Assembly (NCBI GenBank): GCA_021204905.1
Contig: JAJPYN010000007.1
Coordinates: 108,121 to 172,120 of the forward strand
Direction: 5' to 3'
Length of the DNA stretch: 64,000 nt
Source: Prevotella sp.
GTDB lineage: Bacteria; Bacteroidota; Bacteroidia; Bacteroidales; Bacteroidaceae
Shown here: positions 27,943-34,834 of the stretch, piece by piece
Position numbering within the stretch: position 1 is the first letter of the stretch
How the letters are laid out: the number at the start of each line of letters is the position of its first letter
Notes under the pieces: model-generated
What the model was told of the DNA's origin: nothing
Databases searched by the model: none
Seen by the model: the letters and a program-made list of their open reading frames with translations, nothing else
Translations under genes and position numbers: made by a program

Positions 27943-30900
27943 ATTGTCGAAGTTGGCGTAACTTGCGTTATTTTATTGTCGTAAACATACCAAAGGAAGC
28001 CCTCGACGGCGCGGCCCATGTCGCTCAGGAGGCTCATGTAGCGGCGCACCTGCGCGTGATGCTCGGCCTTCGGTGCGGCGAACTTGAAATCGATGACTAC
28101 GGTTCGTGCGCCAAGCTGCACCACGCGGTCGGGTCTCAACCTTTGCGCGAGGCCTGTCTGCGCGTCGGGCGAGAGGATGGTGCATTCGTTGAGGGTCGTG
28201 ATGCCCGGGGCGAACCACTCGTTGACGCGCGCGTCGCTGTTGTGTTCGAGGCGGTTGCGGATGAGCTTCGCGAGGCTTGCGCGGTTCTCTTTTTCCAAAA
28301 CACCCTCGGCGATGAACGCATCCAGCACGCGACCGGCATCGTTGCGGTCGGCAATCTGCGAGAGGAGGTTGTGGAGCAGCGTGCCTTGCCGGATGTACTG
28401 CTGCCGTTCGCTGTCGTCCTCTTCGCCGCAGACAAATGCGCGGCTGCGGTTGCTTTGTCGGAAGGCTATCTGCGTGGCGGGTGCTGCGAGCGGCACGGTC
28501 AGCTTCGCCTTCGAGGGAGTGAAAATATTTTCCGAGTGAGTAGTAGTTGCTACTATCGTCCCTACTTCGCCGAACTCGAAGAACACGTCGTTGTCAGTGT
28601 CGCGTACGTTGCAACGCGCCGGACTTAATTCCGTTTCGATGTCGCGGATGACGCTTTCCACTAATCCCGACCTTCGCGCGAAGCTTATGCTGCCTTTGCT
28701 TATGCTTCTTTTTCCAATGACAAACAGGTCGCGCCGAGCCCTTGTGAACGCCACGTAGAGCAGGTTGAGGTTGTCCACGGCGTTGTTCAGTTTTTCTTCG
28801 AAATAATCGTTTTGGTACACCGTTTCGCGCAGCTTGCTCGATTTCACCGGCACGACGGGCATCTCGCAGTAAGGCTCCTCGCTGCTTTTGCACCATAGCG
28901 TGGTGTCGAGCTCGAGCTTCCAGTCGCAATAGGGCACGATGACGTGCGCGAATTCGAGGCCTTTGCTTTTGTGGATGGTCATCATGCGCACGCCGGGTAC
29001 GTCGCCGCCCTTCACCGTTTTTGCGCCGAGCGTCTTGTCCCAAAAATCGGAGAACGCGGCGGCGTCGGGCAGGTTGGTGCGCACGAACGCGGCGAGGCTG
29101 TCGAAGAACATGTTCACGTAGGCCGCTTCGCCTTGCAGCCGCTCGATGGAGAACATTGCCGAAATCGCCGCAGCCATAGCTGTTAAAGGCATTTTCGACA
29201 ATTTTTCTTTCTCTTTGACGAACGTTTCGGGCAGCAATTCAGCTATGCTTTCTTTGTCGCGGAAAACGATGCCGGCGGGGTCGAGATTGCGGATGTAAAC
29301 GCTGTAATCCCACGCCAGCGCCGCACTGTAAAACGCCGGTTGGATGCCCGCCGCGACGCGCATGGCGTTGACGATGATGTTCAGCGCGACGGAGCTGCTC
29401 AGCTTGAACGCCTCGTCCGAAACGAACCGGCAGTGGGGCAGCAGCCGCTCGATGTCCGCACCGACGGCCTCGATGTCTTTGTTCCTTCGCGCGATGATGG
29501 CGATGTCCTCTTCTTTCACGCCGGCGGCAAGCAGTTCGCTGATGTGCTCGGCAATCATTTCGACGCAGCGCGAAGATTTATCGTCCTTGTCGAGAAGCGC
29601 CACTTTTACGCGCCCGCCATTACCGCTCGAGGCGCATTGTTGCTGCGTCTCGCCGTCGGAATAGATGCTGCCGATGAGCTCCGCGCCGGGCACGCCCTCG
29701 GCCTCCAACCGCGCTTGCTCCTGACGTGCGGCGAGGCGGAAAAAGGCGTTGTTGAAAGCGATGATGCCGGGTTCGGAACGATAATTTGTTAACAAGGTTT
29801 CAATTTGTAAGTCCTTGTCTTTCAGTGAGTTATCTTCGGCGATATTATTCAAAATGCGCCAATCGGAATTGCGCCAGCGGTAGATGCTTTGCTTCACGTC
29901 GCCCACGATGAGGTTTTGCGAACAGTCGCGCGCGAGGCATTCGAGCAGCAGTTTTTTGAAGTTCTCCCACTGCACGACGCTCGTGTCTTGCATCTCGTCG
30001 ATCATGATGTGGGTGATGCGCGCGCCGGTCTTCTCGTAAACAAAGGGTGCGTCGCTGCCCTCCATGAGCTGTTTGAGCAGCATCTGCGTGTCGGAAAGCA
30101 TGAGGCTGTTCGTCTCTTTATTTACCTCCTCGACGCCCTGTTCGATCTTCCTGAGCAGCCTTACTTCGTTCAAATTCGCGAGTACCGCGCAGGCTGACAG
30201 ATAGCTCACGGCAGCCTTTTGCCGCTGCTCTTCCGCGTGCGCAATTAAAGGCACAAGCTGCTCTTCGGCAAAGGTTAAAATCGCGCCGTACTGGTCGTCT
30301 TTCCTCAGCCACGCCTTAGCATCCTGCGCCGCCTTTGCCGCCGTGTCGTTAAATGTCTTGCTGTCGGGCCATACGCCGTCGCGCAGCTTCGCGAAATACG
30401 CCGCCGGCCCCCTCTGACCGTTTTTGAAATCGTTTATCGAATAGCCGTGCGAGGCAATCAACTCGAAAAAACCGTTGCCAATGGCCGCCATCTCGCTCAT
30501 CGCCGTGTCCATATCGCTGCGCAACCTGTTGCGGAACGCGGCGAAGAAACCCTCTTTGTTTATTGCCTCATCGATGGCCTTCGCGTTCTCGCGGTAGTCG
30601 TCGGTGAAGATTGTTTTGCCGAACTTGCGGATGGCGTCGAGCACGTTCCATTTCTTGTCGTCGAGGATGTTCTGGCGAATGTAATCCATAATCCACGCGA
30701 GCTCCTTGTCGTTCGGACGGAGGTTGGTCAGCAGGCGGTCGACGGCGAGCTGCTCCACCTCGTCCTGCCCGAGCTCCACGCGCATGTTGCAGTTCAGCTC
30801 GAGCTCCCGCGCAATGCCGCGCAGCACACGCTGGAAGAACGAGTCGATGGTCTCGACGTTGAAATTGCCGTAATCGTGGAGGATGAGCGCGAGGGCGCGG

Positions 30901-31172
30901 CGTGCTTGTTCGCGGACGAAAGGCTCGCCGAAGCCGTAGACACTGGTGATCTCGCGAAGGTAGACATCGCTGTCGCGGAGGCCGGCGGCGAGGCCGTAGA
31001 GCTGGCTGAGGATGCGGTTTTTCATCTCTTCGGTCGCCTTTGTGGTGAATGTTACGGCGAGGATTTCCTTGTACGCCGCGGGGTTGCTGACAAGCAGGCC
31101 GATGAACCGGGCGGTGAGGCTGAACGTTTTGCCGCTGCCCGCGCTTGCTTTAAACACGGTTAGTTTGCCCAT
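27939..31172 (-). CDS. addA: AddA/RecB-like UvrD-family helicase-nuclease
   Basis: ATP-driven 3'-5' helicase and nuclease subunit for double-strand break repair. The start is put at 31172 (MGKLTVFKASAGSGKTF; 1077 aa), because the promoter at 31196-31227 lies downstream of the ORF-track start at 31307 and the extra 45 residues have no family character. Helicase motifs: Walker A ASAGSGKT, IDEMQDTSVVQW (Walker B), GDVKQSIYRWRNSD, MTIHKSKGLEFAHVI and LLYVAFTRAR. The C-terminal nuclease domain keeps RPDRVVQLGARTVVIDFKF. The operon order is addA-addB. The coding part around 28541-28555 includes a perfect TAGTAG-TTG-CTACTA palindrome. Confidence 0.88.
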   Translation of the reverse strand: MGKLTVFKASAGSGKTFSLTARFIGLLVSNPAAYKEILAVTFTTKATEEMKNRILSQLYGLAAGLRDSDVYLREITSVYGFGEPFVREQARRALALILHDYGNFNVETIDSFFQRVLRGIARELELNCNMRVELGQDEVEQLAVDRLLTNLRPNDKELAWIMDYIRQNILDDKKWNVLDAIRKFGKTIFTDDYRENAKAIDEAINKEGFFAAFRNRLRSDMDTAMSEMAAIGNGFFELIASHGYSINDFKNGQRGPAAYFAKLRDGVWPDSKTFNDTAAKAAQDAKAWLRKDDQYGAILTFAEEQLVPLIAHAEEQRQKAAVSYLSACAVLANLNEVRLLRKIEQGVEEVNKETNSLMLSDTQMLLKQLMEGSDAPFVYEKTGARITHIMIDEMQDTSVVQWENFKKLLLECLARDCSQNLIVGDVKQSIYRWRNSDWRILNNIAEDNSLKDKDLQIETLLTNYRSEPGIIAFNNAFFRLAARQEQARLEAEGVPGAELIGSIYSDGETQQQCASSGNGGRVKVALLDKDDKSSRCVEMIAEHISELLAAGVKEEDIAIIARRNKDIEAVGADIERLLPHCRFVSDEAFKLSSSVALNIIVNAMRVAAGIQPAFYSAALAWDYSVYIRNLDPAGIVFRDKESIAELLPETFVKEKEKLSKMPLTAMAAAISAMFSIERLQGEAAYVNMFFDSLAAFVRTNLPDAAAFSDFWDKTLGAKTVKGGDVPGVRMMTIHKSKGLEFAHVIVPYCDWKLELDTTLWCKSSEEPYCEMPVVPVKSSKLRETVYQNDYFEEKLNNAVDNLNLLYVAFTRARRDLFVIGKRSISKGSISFARRSGLVESVIRDIETELSPARCNVRDTDNDVFFEFGEVGTIVATTTHSENIFTPSKAKLTVPLAAPATQIAFRQSNRSRAFVCGEEDDSERQQYIRQGTLLHNLLSQIADRNDAGRVLDAFIAEGVLEKENRASLAKLIRNRLEHNSDARVNEWFAPGITTLNECTILSPDAQTGLAQRLRPDRVVQLGARTVVIDFKFAAPKAEHHAQVRRYMSLLSDMGRAVEGFLWYVYDNKITQVTPTSTI

Positions 31173-31195
31173 TTTCGTTAAAAATAATGCTTTTC

Positions 31196-31227
31196 CAAAA
31201 TTAAGGGTTTTCCGCCGCAACGCCAAG
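31196..31227 (-). promoter_or_regulatory. Promoter of addA-addB
   Basis: On the minus strand TAATTTTG (31203-31196) is a full match to TAnnTTTG, with CTTG (31227-31224) 20 bp upstream. The transcript would start near 31189, just before the ATG at 31172. This is the main reason for choosing that start. Confidence 0.6.
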
Positions 31228-31266
31228 CCCGGGGGCGAATAAAGTTGGAAAAGGCTCGGATGAATC

Positions 31267-31340
31267 TTAGTTGCTACTAATCCCCCGACACACTTCTGCG
31301 CAAGCACTTCGCAGTTGTCAGCGTTCGGTTCGTTTCAACG
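31267..31340. repeat. Dispersed intergenic element, copy 1 (palindrome plus GGTTCGTTTCAAC)
   Basis: The inverted repeat TTAGTTGCTACTAA (31267-31280) is followed 46 bp later by GGTTCGTTTCAAC (31327-31339), which contains the tilS stop codon. The same two blocks in the same order, 44 bp apart, occur at 47286-47356. The preceding bases CAGTTGTCAGCGTTCGGTT resemble a tandem unit of the second copy. Between addA and tilS this region could serve as a transcript end for tilS, but no T-tract is present. Confidence 0.6.
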
Positions 31341-32675
31341 TCTGCGGCGAGTTATAACCAATGTTTGCTTAGTGTTTTTCGAAATGCGGAAACGGTTGTC
31401 GGTGCGCAGTCCCGCGACCCACGCGATGCGGCCGTTGTCGTCGGCGATGATGCTTTGCTGCGGGCGTTCGACGAGAGGGATGCCTTTTTCTGCGAAGAAA
31501 TCGCTTAGTTTTTTCCTGCCACGCATGCCGAACGGGATGAACTCGTCGCCTTGTCGCGGTGCGCGGATGATGAGCGGGAAGGGGATTTTCGCGGCGTCGA
31601 GCGAGGCGCAATCAGGCTCTTTTTTTACTTCAAAATTTTCGTCAATAGGCACGATTTTGAAGGTGAATTGCCACGCGCCGAAATTGAATGTGCCTTCGCC
31701 GGGAACGCTTGTGGCTATTGGACTTTCGGCGACTGGCGCGACGAGCAATTTGCCGCGATTGACGACGAGCGTGTGCGTTGCCGAGCGCCATTGTTTGCCC
31801 GTTTGTGCATTGACGTTCCGGAAGATTTGGGCGGTTTGCTTCGGCGTGAACCCGCGCGTTTTGAGCATGTGCCAAAGGATGGTTTCGGGCGCGACTTCGG
31901 CGAGCAGTTTTTTTATCGAGATGACGGTTCGGTTGTCGTTAAATTCGACGATGCGGCTGGCGGCTTCGTTGACGGCGCGGCTTAGTAGCGGCAGGCAGTC
32001 GACCACGTGCGCGGCAGTGGCGGCGATGTTTGCGGCGGCGGCGGGGTTGAGGCGCGTCAGGAGCGGCATGATGCGCAGGCGGAGGAAGTTGCGCTGTACG
32101 TCGTCGCGGAGGTTGGTGGAGTCGGTGATGTAGTCCTGACCGATGGCGGCGAGATGGGCGAGGATTTCGCTGCGGCTTACGGCGAGCAACGGGCGGACGA
32201 TGCGGTTGTTGCGCGGCGCGATGCCTTTGAGACCGTCGATGCCTGTGCCGCGGAGGAGGTTGAGCAGGAGCGTCTCGGCGTTGTCGTCGCGATGATGTGC
32301 TACGGCGACGGCGTCTGCTGCGGTGGTGCTGAGGAGCTGTTCGAACCACGCGTAACGCTGCTCGCGCGCGGCCATCTCGATGCTTATTGCGCGTCTTTTC
32401 GCGTAGTCTCTCGTGTCGAACCGCATGGTGTGGAGTTTCACGCCGAGCCTTTTGCAGAGGGCTTCGCAGAACTGTTCGTCGCGGTCGGATTCGCTGCCGC
32501 GCAGACCGAAATTGCAGTGCGCCGCCTCGATGCGGAAACCGAGCGCAAGCAGCACGCGCAACAGGCACACGCTGTCGGGTCCGCCGCTGAGGGCGACGAT
32601 GGTGAGTGCGCTGCGGTTGAGCAGGTCCCGCTCGGCAATGAACGCATCGATTTTTTTCAGGAAAGCATCGGCCAT
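31335..32675 (-). CDS. tilS: tRNA(Ile)-lysidine synthase
   Basis: Modifies the wobble cytidine of the CAU-anticodon tRNA-Ile to lysidine, an essential decoding step, using ATP and lysine. The ORF-track start at 32699 is a TTG; the ATG at 32675 (446 aa, MADAFLKKIDAF) is preferred. The N-terminal PP-loop ATPase shows ALSGGPDSVCLL, AHCNFGLRGSESDRDE and VAHHRDDNAETLLLNLLRGTG, the last two diagnostic for TilS. A central helical domain and a C-terminal TilS-C domain (RAPRQGDEFIPFGMRGRKKLSDFF) complete it. Four 31-bp spaced repeats lie immediately upstream, and the stop codon falls in a dispersed repeat. Confidence 0.95.
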   Translation of the reverse strand: MADAFLKKIDAFIAERDLLNRSALTIVALSGGPDSVCLLRVLLALGFRIEAAHCNFGLRGSESDRDEQFCEALCKRLGVKLHTMRFDTRDYAKRRAISIEMAAREQRYAWFEQLLSTTAADAVAVAHHRDDNAETLLLNLLRGTGIDGLKGIAPRNNRIVRPLLAVSRSEILAHLAAIGQDYITDSTNLRDDVQRNFLRLRIMPLLTRLNPAAAANIAATAAHVVDCLPLLSRAVNEAASRIVEFNDNRTVISIKKLLAEVAPETILWHMLKTRGFTPKQTAQIFRNVNAQTGKQWRSATHTLVVNRGKLLVAPVAESPIATSVPGEGTFNFGAWQFTFKIVPIDENFEVKKEPDCASLDAAKIPFPLIIRAPRQGDEFIPFGMRGRKKLSDFFAEKGIPLVERPQQSIIADDNGRIAWVAGLRTDNRFRISKNTKQTLVITRRRR

Positions 32676-32688
32676 CGTGTCAGGTTGT

Positions 32689-32793
32689 TTGTTCTGCAAA
32701 TTGCTGTTTTAATAGATATTTATTCTGCAAAATCTTTATATCTTAGGTTTTTGTTCTACAAATTCGCCGTTTCGCAGAATATTATTCTACAAA
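32689..32793. repeat. Four 12-bp direct repeats at exact 31-bp spacing between rlmI and tilS
   Basis: TTGTTCTGCAAA (32689-32700), TTATTCTGCAAA (32720-32731), TTGTTCTACAAA (32751-32762) and TTATTCTACAAA (32782-32793) follow TTRTTCTRCAAA. Starts are 31 bp apart each time, with unrelated 19-bp spacers. On the minus strand the unit reads TTTGYAGAAYAA. The 32782 copy encodes the last three residues and stop (TTT GTA GAA TAA) of the methyltransferase gene; the 32689 copy abuts the tilS start region. Spacing equals about three helical turns. Function unknown; see findings. Confidence 0.8.
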
Positions 32794-33969
32794 GAGCACG
32801 AGGCCCTTTAAATACTCGCCTTCGGGGTGGAAGATGTTGACGGGATGGTCGGCGGGCTGGCCAAGGCGGTGGAGGATGCGGACGTTGCGGCGGGCGAGGG
32901 TTGCGGCGGTGAATACGGCGTTGCCGAACTGTTCGCGGCTGACGGCTTGCGAGCAGCTGAACGTGAAGAGGATGCCGCCGGGACGGATGGCTGCGATGCC
33001 GCGCGCGTTGAGTCGGATGTACCCTTTCAGCGCGTTCTTCACGGCCATGCGATGCTTGGCGAAGGCGGGCGGGTCGAGGATGATCAAATCGTATTTGTTT
33101 GCTGCCTCGGCGAGGAATTTGAACGCGTCGGAGCAGACGGCTTCGTGGCGCGTGTCGCCGGGGAAATTCAGTTGCACGTTCTCGTCGGCGAGGGTGATGG
33201 CGCGCTCGGACGAGTCGACTGAACAAACCTTCGTCGCGCCGCCGCGCATTGCCGCCACGGAGAAGCCGCCGGTGTAGCAAAACATGTTCAGCACGCTGCG
33301 GTCGCGGGCGTAACGCTCGACGAGGCTGCGGTTGTCGCGCTGGTCGATGAAGAAGCCCGTTTTCTGCCCTTTGCGCCAGTCGATGCGGAAGCGCATGCCG
33401 TTTTCAGTGGCGATGTCGCAAGCGTTGCCGCCGATGATGAAGTCGTCTTCGGGGTCGAGGCCGGCCTTGTAGGGCAGGGTGGCGGCACTCTTATAATAAA
33501 TATTTTTAACTTTTCCTTCTGTCGCGGCGATAACGGCTTCGCAAAGAGATTGTCGGTTGATGTGCATGCCCGCGGTGTGCGCTTGCATTACGGCGGTGTC
33601 GCCGAAGCAGTCGACGATGAGGCCGGGCAGACCGTCGCCTTCGCCGTAAACGAGGCGGAAGATGTCGTTGCCGTCGCGCCACGCGAGGTTGGCCGCTTGC
33701 CTGACACGCAGTGCTGCGGCGATACGGCTTGCCCAGAAATCACTGGTGATCTCGATGTCTTCGAAGGTTAGGAGGCGCACGGCGATGGAACCGATTTGAT
33801 AGTGTCCGACGCCGAGACATTCCCCTTCGCTGCTGATGACGCGGACTGTGTCGCCCTCGCTGATGCCGCTGTCGATTCGCGCCACCGCGCCCGAGAACAC
33901 CCACGGATGGAAGCGCTGGATGCTCTCGTCCTTGCCTTTTTTCAGGTAAACTGATTTGTATGCGCCCAT
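32782..33969 (-). CDS. rlmI: RlmI-like 23S rRNA (cytosine-5) methyltransferase
   Basis: A class I SAM-dependent methyltransferase of the RlmI/RlmK type that methylates a cytosine of 23S rRNA. The N-terminal PUA domain (about 1-80) begins GAYKSVYLKKGKDESIQRFHPWVFSGAV. The EEHEE domain and Rossmann fold follow, with NMFCYTGGFSVAAMRGGA (SAM site, about 210), DPPAFAKHRM and TFSCSQAVSREQF, the last carrying the catalytic Cys. Length 395 aa is normal. The exact target base is taken from the family. The gene end coincides with the fourth copy of the 31-bp spaced repeat. Confidence 0.88.
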   Translation of the reverse strand: MGAYKSVYLKKGKDESIQRFHPWVFSGAVARIDSGISEGDTVRVISSEGECLGVGHYQIGSIAVRLLTFEDIEITSDFWASRIAAALRVRQAANLAWRDGNDIFRLVYGEGDGLPGLIVDCFGDTAVMQAHTAGMHINRQSLCEAVIAATEGKVKNIYYKSAATLPYKAGLDPEDDFIIGGNACDIATENGMRFRIDWRKGQKTGFFIDQRDNRSLVERYARDRSVLNMFCYTGGFSVAAMRGGATKVCSVDSSERAITLADENVQLNFPGDTRHEAVCSDAFKFLAEAANKYDLIILDPPAFAKHRMAVKNALKGYIRLNARGIAAIRPGGILFTFSCSQAVSREQFGNAVFTAATLARRNVRILHRLGQPADHPVNIFHPEGEYLKGLVLFVE

Positions 33970-34023
33970 TTTACTTTTTTTTGAAAAAATTATGATTATA
34001 GGAACAACAAACTGTTAATTTCT

Positions 34024-34683
34024 TTAAGGTTGTTCCTGTCGTTCAAGCGTATTTTCGTTGTCGCTGTTTTCGATTTTCACAAGCGTGAAATCCCCGCTGC
34101 TTTTCAGTCTGAGTACCTCTTCGTAAAGGCGGATGCAGGCCCATGCATCGAGTGCGGCGTATTTCTTTTGCGCCTCAGACAGGATTGGCGCTTCCCAGTT
34201 CGACAGTTGCTGGCGCTTCGATATTTTTTCGCCGAAGATGTTCGCGTAGAGTTTTTGCAACGCGCGGTCCTCGATGCCGAGTTCGCCGACGAGGTTTTGC
34301 AGGTCGATGAAGCGCCCCGGACGGAACTTCCCTCGCCGCTGCAGCATGGTGATATCGTCGTTTAGCGACAGGCCGATCATCGGCACGCGCGTGTTCTCGA
34401 GCAACCTTAAAACCGGCGCGCACAGGCCGATGATGTTCAGGCGGAAGAGGAAGCAGGTGTCGCGGTTGCTCACTTGCATGAGCGCCACTTGATGTGCGAT
34501 GCCGCGTTTGAACACCGGGCGCGTCTCGGTGTCGATGCCGAGGATGTCGCTTGCGAGCAGCAGGTTGACGGCTTTCTCGGCGGCTTGTTCGCTGAAAATC
34601 ACGATGATACGTCCGGGGAAGGCTGCTTGCGGCAGGTCGTGAACGGCGTTTTTATCGAACTTTGAAAATATTGTTTTTGTCAT
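34024..34683 (-). CDS. DEDD-family 3'-5' exonuclease (RNase D-like)
   Basis: A 219-aa single-domain 3'-5' exonuclease with the RNase D/WRN fold. Exo I: ILGIDTETRPVF (Asp, Glu metal ligands, about residue 49). Exo II: IGLSLNDDITML (Asp). Exo III: KYAALDAWACIRLYEEV (Asp, with the DEDDy spacing). There is no HRDC domain, so it is a short version often found in Bacteroidota, acting on RNA or DNA ends; which is not known. It is transcribed away from ftsK, and its stop lies 54 bp before the rlmI start, so the two may share a transcript. An 8-bp inverted repeat (GGAACAAC/GTTGTTCC, 34001-34036) spans its stop codon. Confidence 0.85.
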   Translation of the reverse strand: MTKTIFSKFDKNAVHDLPQAAFPGRIIVIFSEQAAEKAVNLLLASDILGIDTETRPVFKRGIAHQVALMQVSNRDTCFLFRLNIIGLCAPVLRLLENTRVPMIGLSLNDDITMLQRRGKFRPGRFIDLQNLVGELGIEDRALQKLYANIFGEKISKRQQLSNWEAPILSEAQKKYAALDAWACIRLYEEVLRLKSSGDFTLVKIENSDNENTLERQEQP

Positions 34684-34750
34684 GCTTTCTCGATGCGTTT
34701 TGTCTTGCTTTTTCGGAACGGAAAACCTCTTGAGGCGTTTCCCGCGAGCG

Positions 34751-34758
34751 CAAAATTA
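34751..34758 (-). promoter_or_regulatory. -7 element of the exonuclease gene
   Basis: On the minus strand the bases read TAATTTTG, 68 bp before the ATG at 34683, matching TAnnTTTG. The -33 box is poor. It is back to back with the ftsK promoter. Confidence 0.45.
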
Positions 34759-34780
34759 GAAAAAATCGGCTTAAAACTCG

Positions 34781-34808
34781 TTGCCGCGCAATATTTTCCG
34801 TACCTTTG
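34781..34808 (+). promoter_or_regulatory. Promoter of ftsK-lolA
   Basis: TACCTTTG (34801-34808), identical to the -7 boxes of etfB and mmdA, with TTG (34781-34783) 17 bp upstream. It lies 26 bp before the ftsK ATG, so the leader is very short. Confidence 0.65.
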
Positions 34809-34834
34809 CAAAGATGTAACAACGGCAGAGAGCA

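Noticed and set aside
31173-31307. N-terminal extension of AddA to the ORF-track start at 31307
   Set aside because: It crosses a good promoter, has no family similarity, and the helicase N-terminus starts exactly at the Met at 31172.
32689-32793. CRISPR-like array (direct repeats with equal-length spacers)
   Set aside because: Repeats of 12 bp and spacers of 19 bp are too short for any CRISPR type, one repeat is coding sequence of rlmI, and no cas gene is near.
34001-34036. Inverted repeat GGAACAAC/GTTGTTCC across the exonuclease stop as a terminator
   Set aside because: Stem only 8 bp with a 20-nt loop and no adjacent T-tract on either strand.
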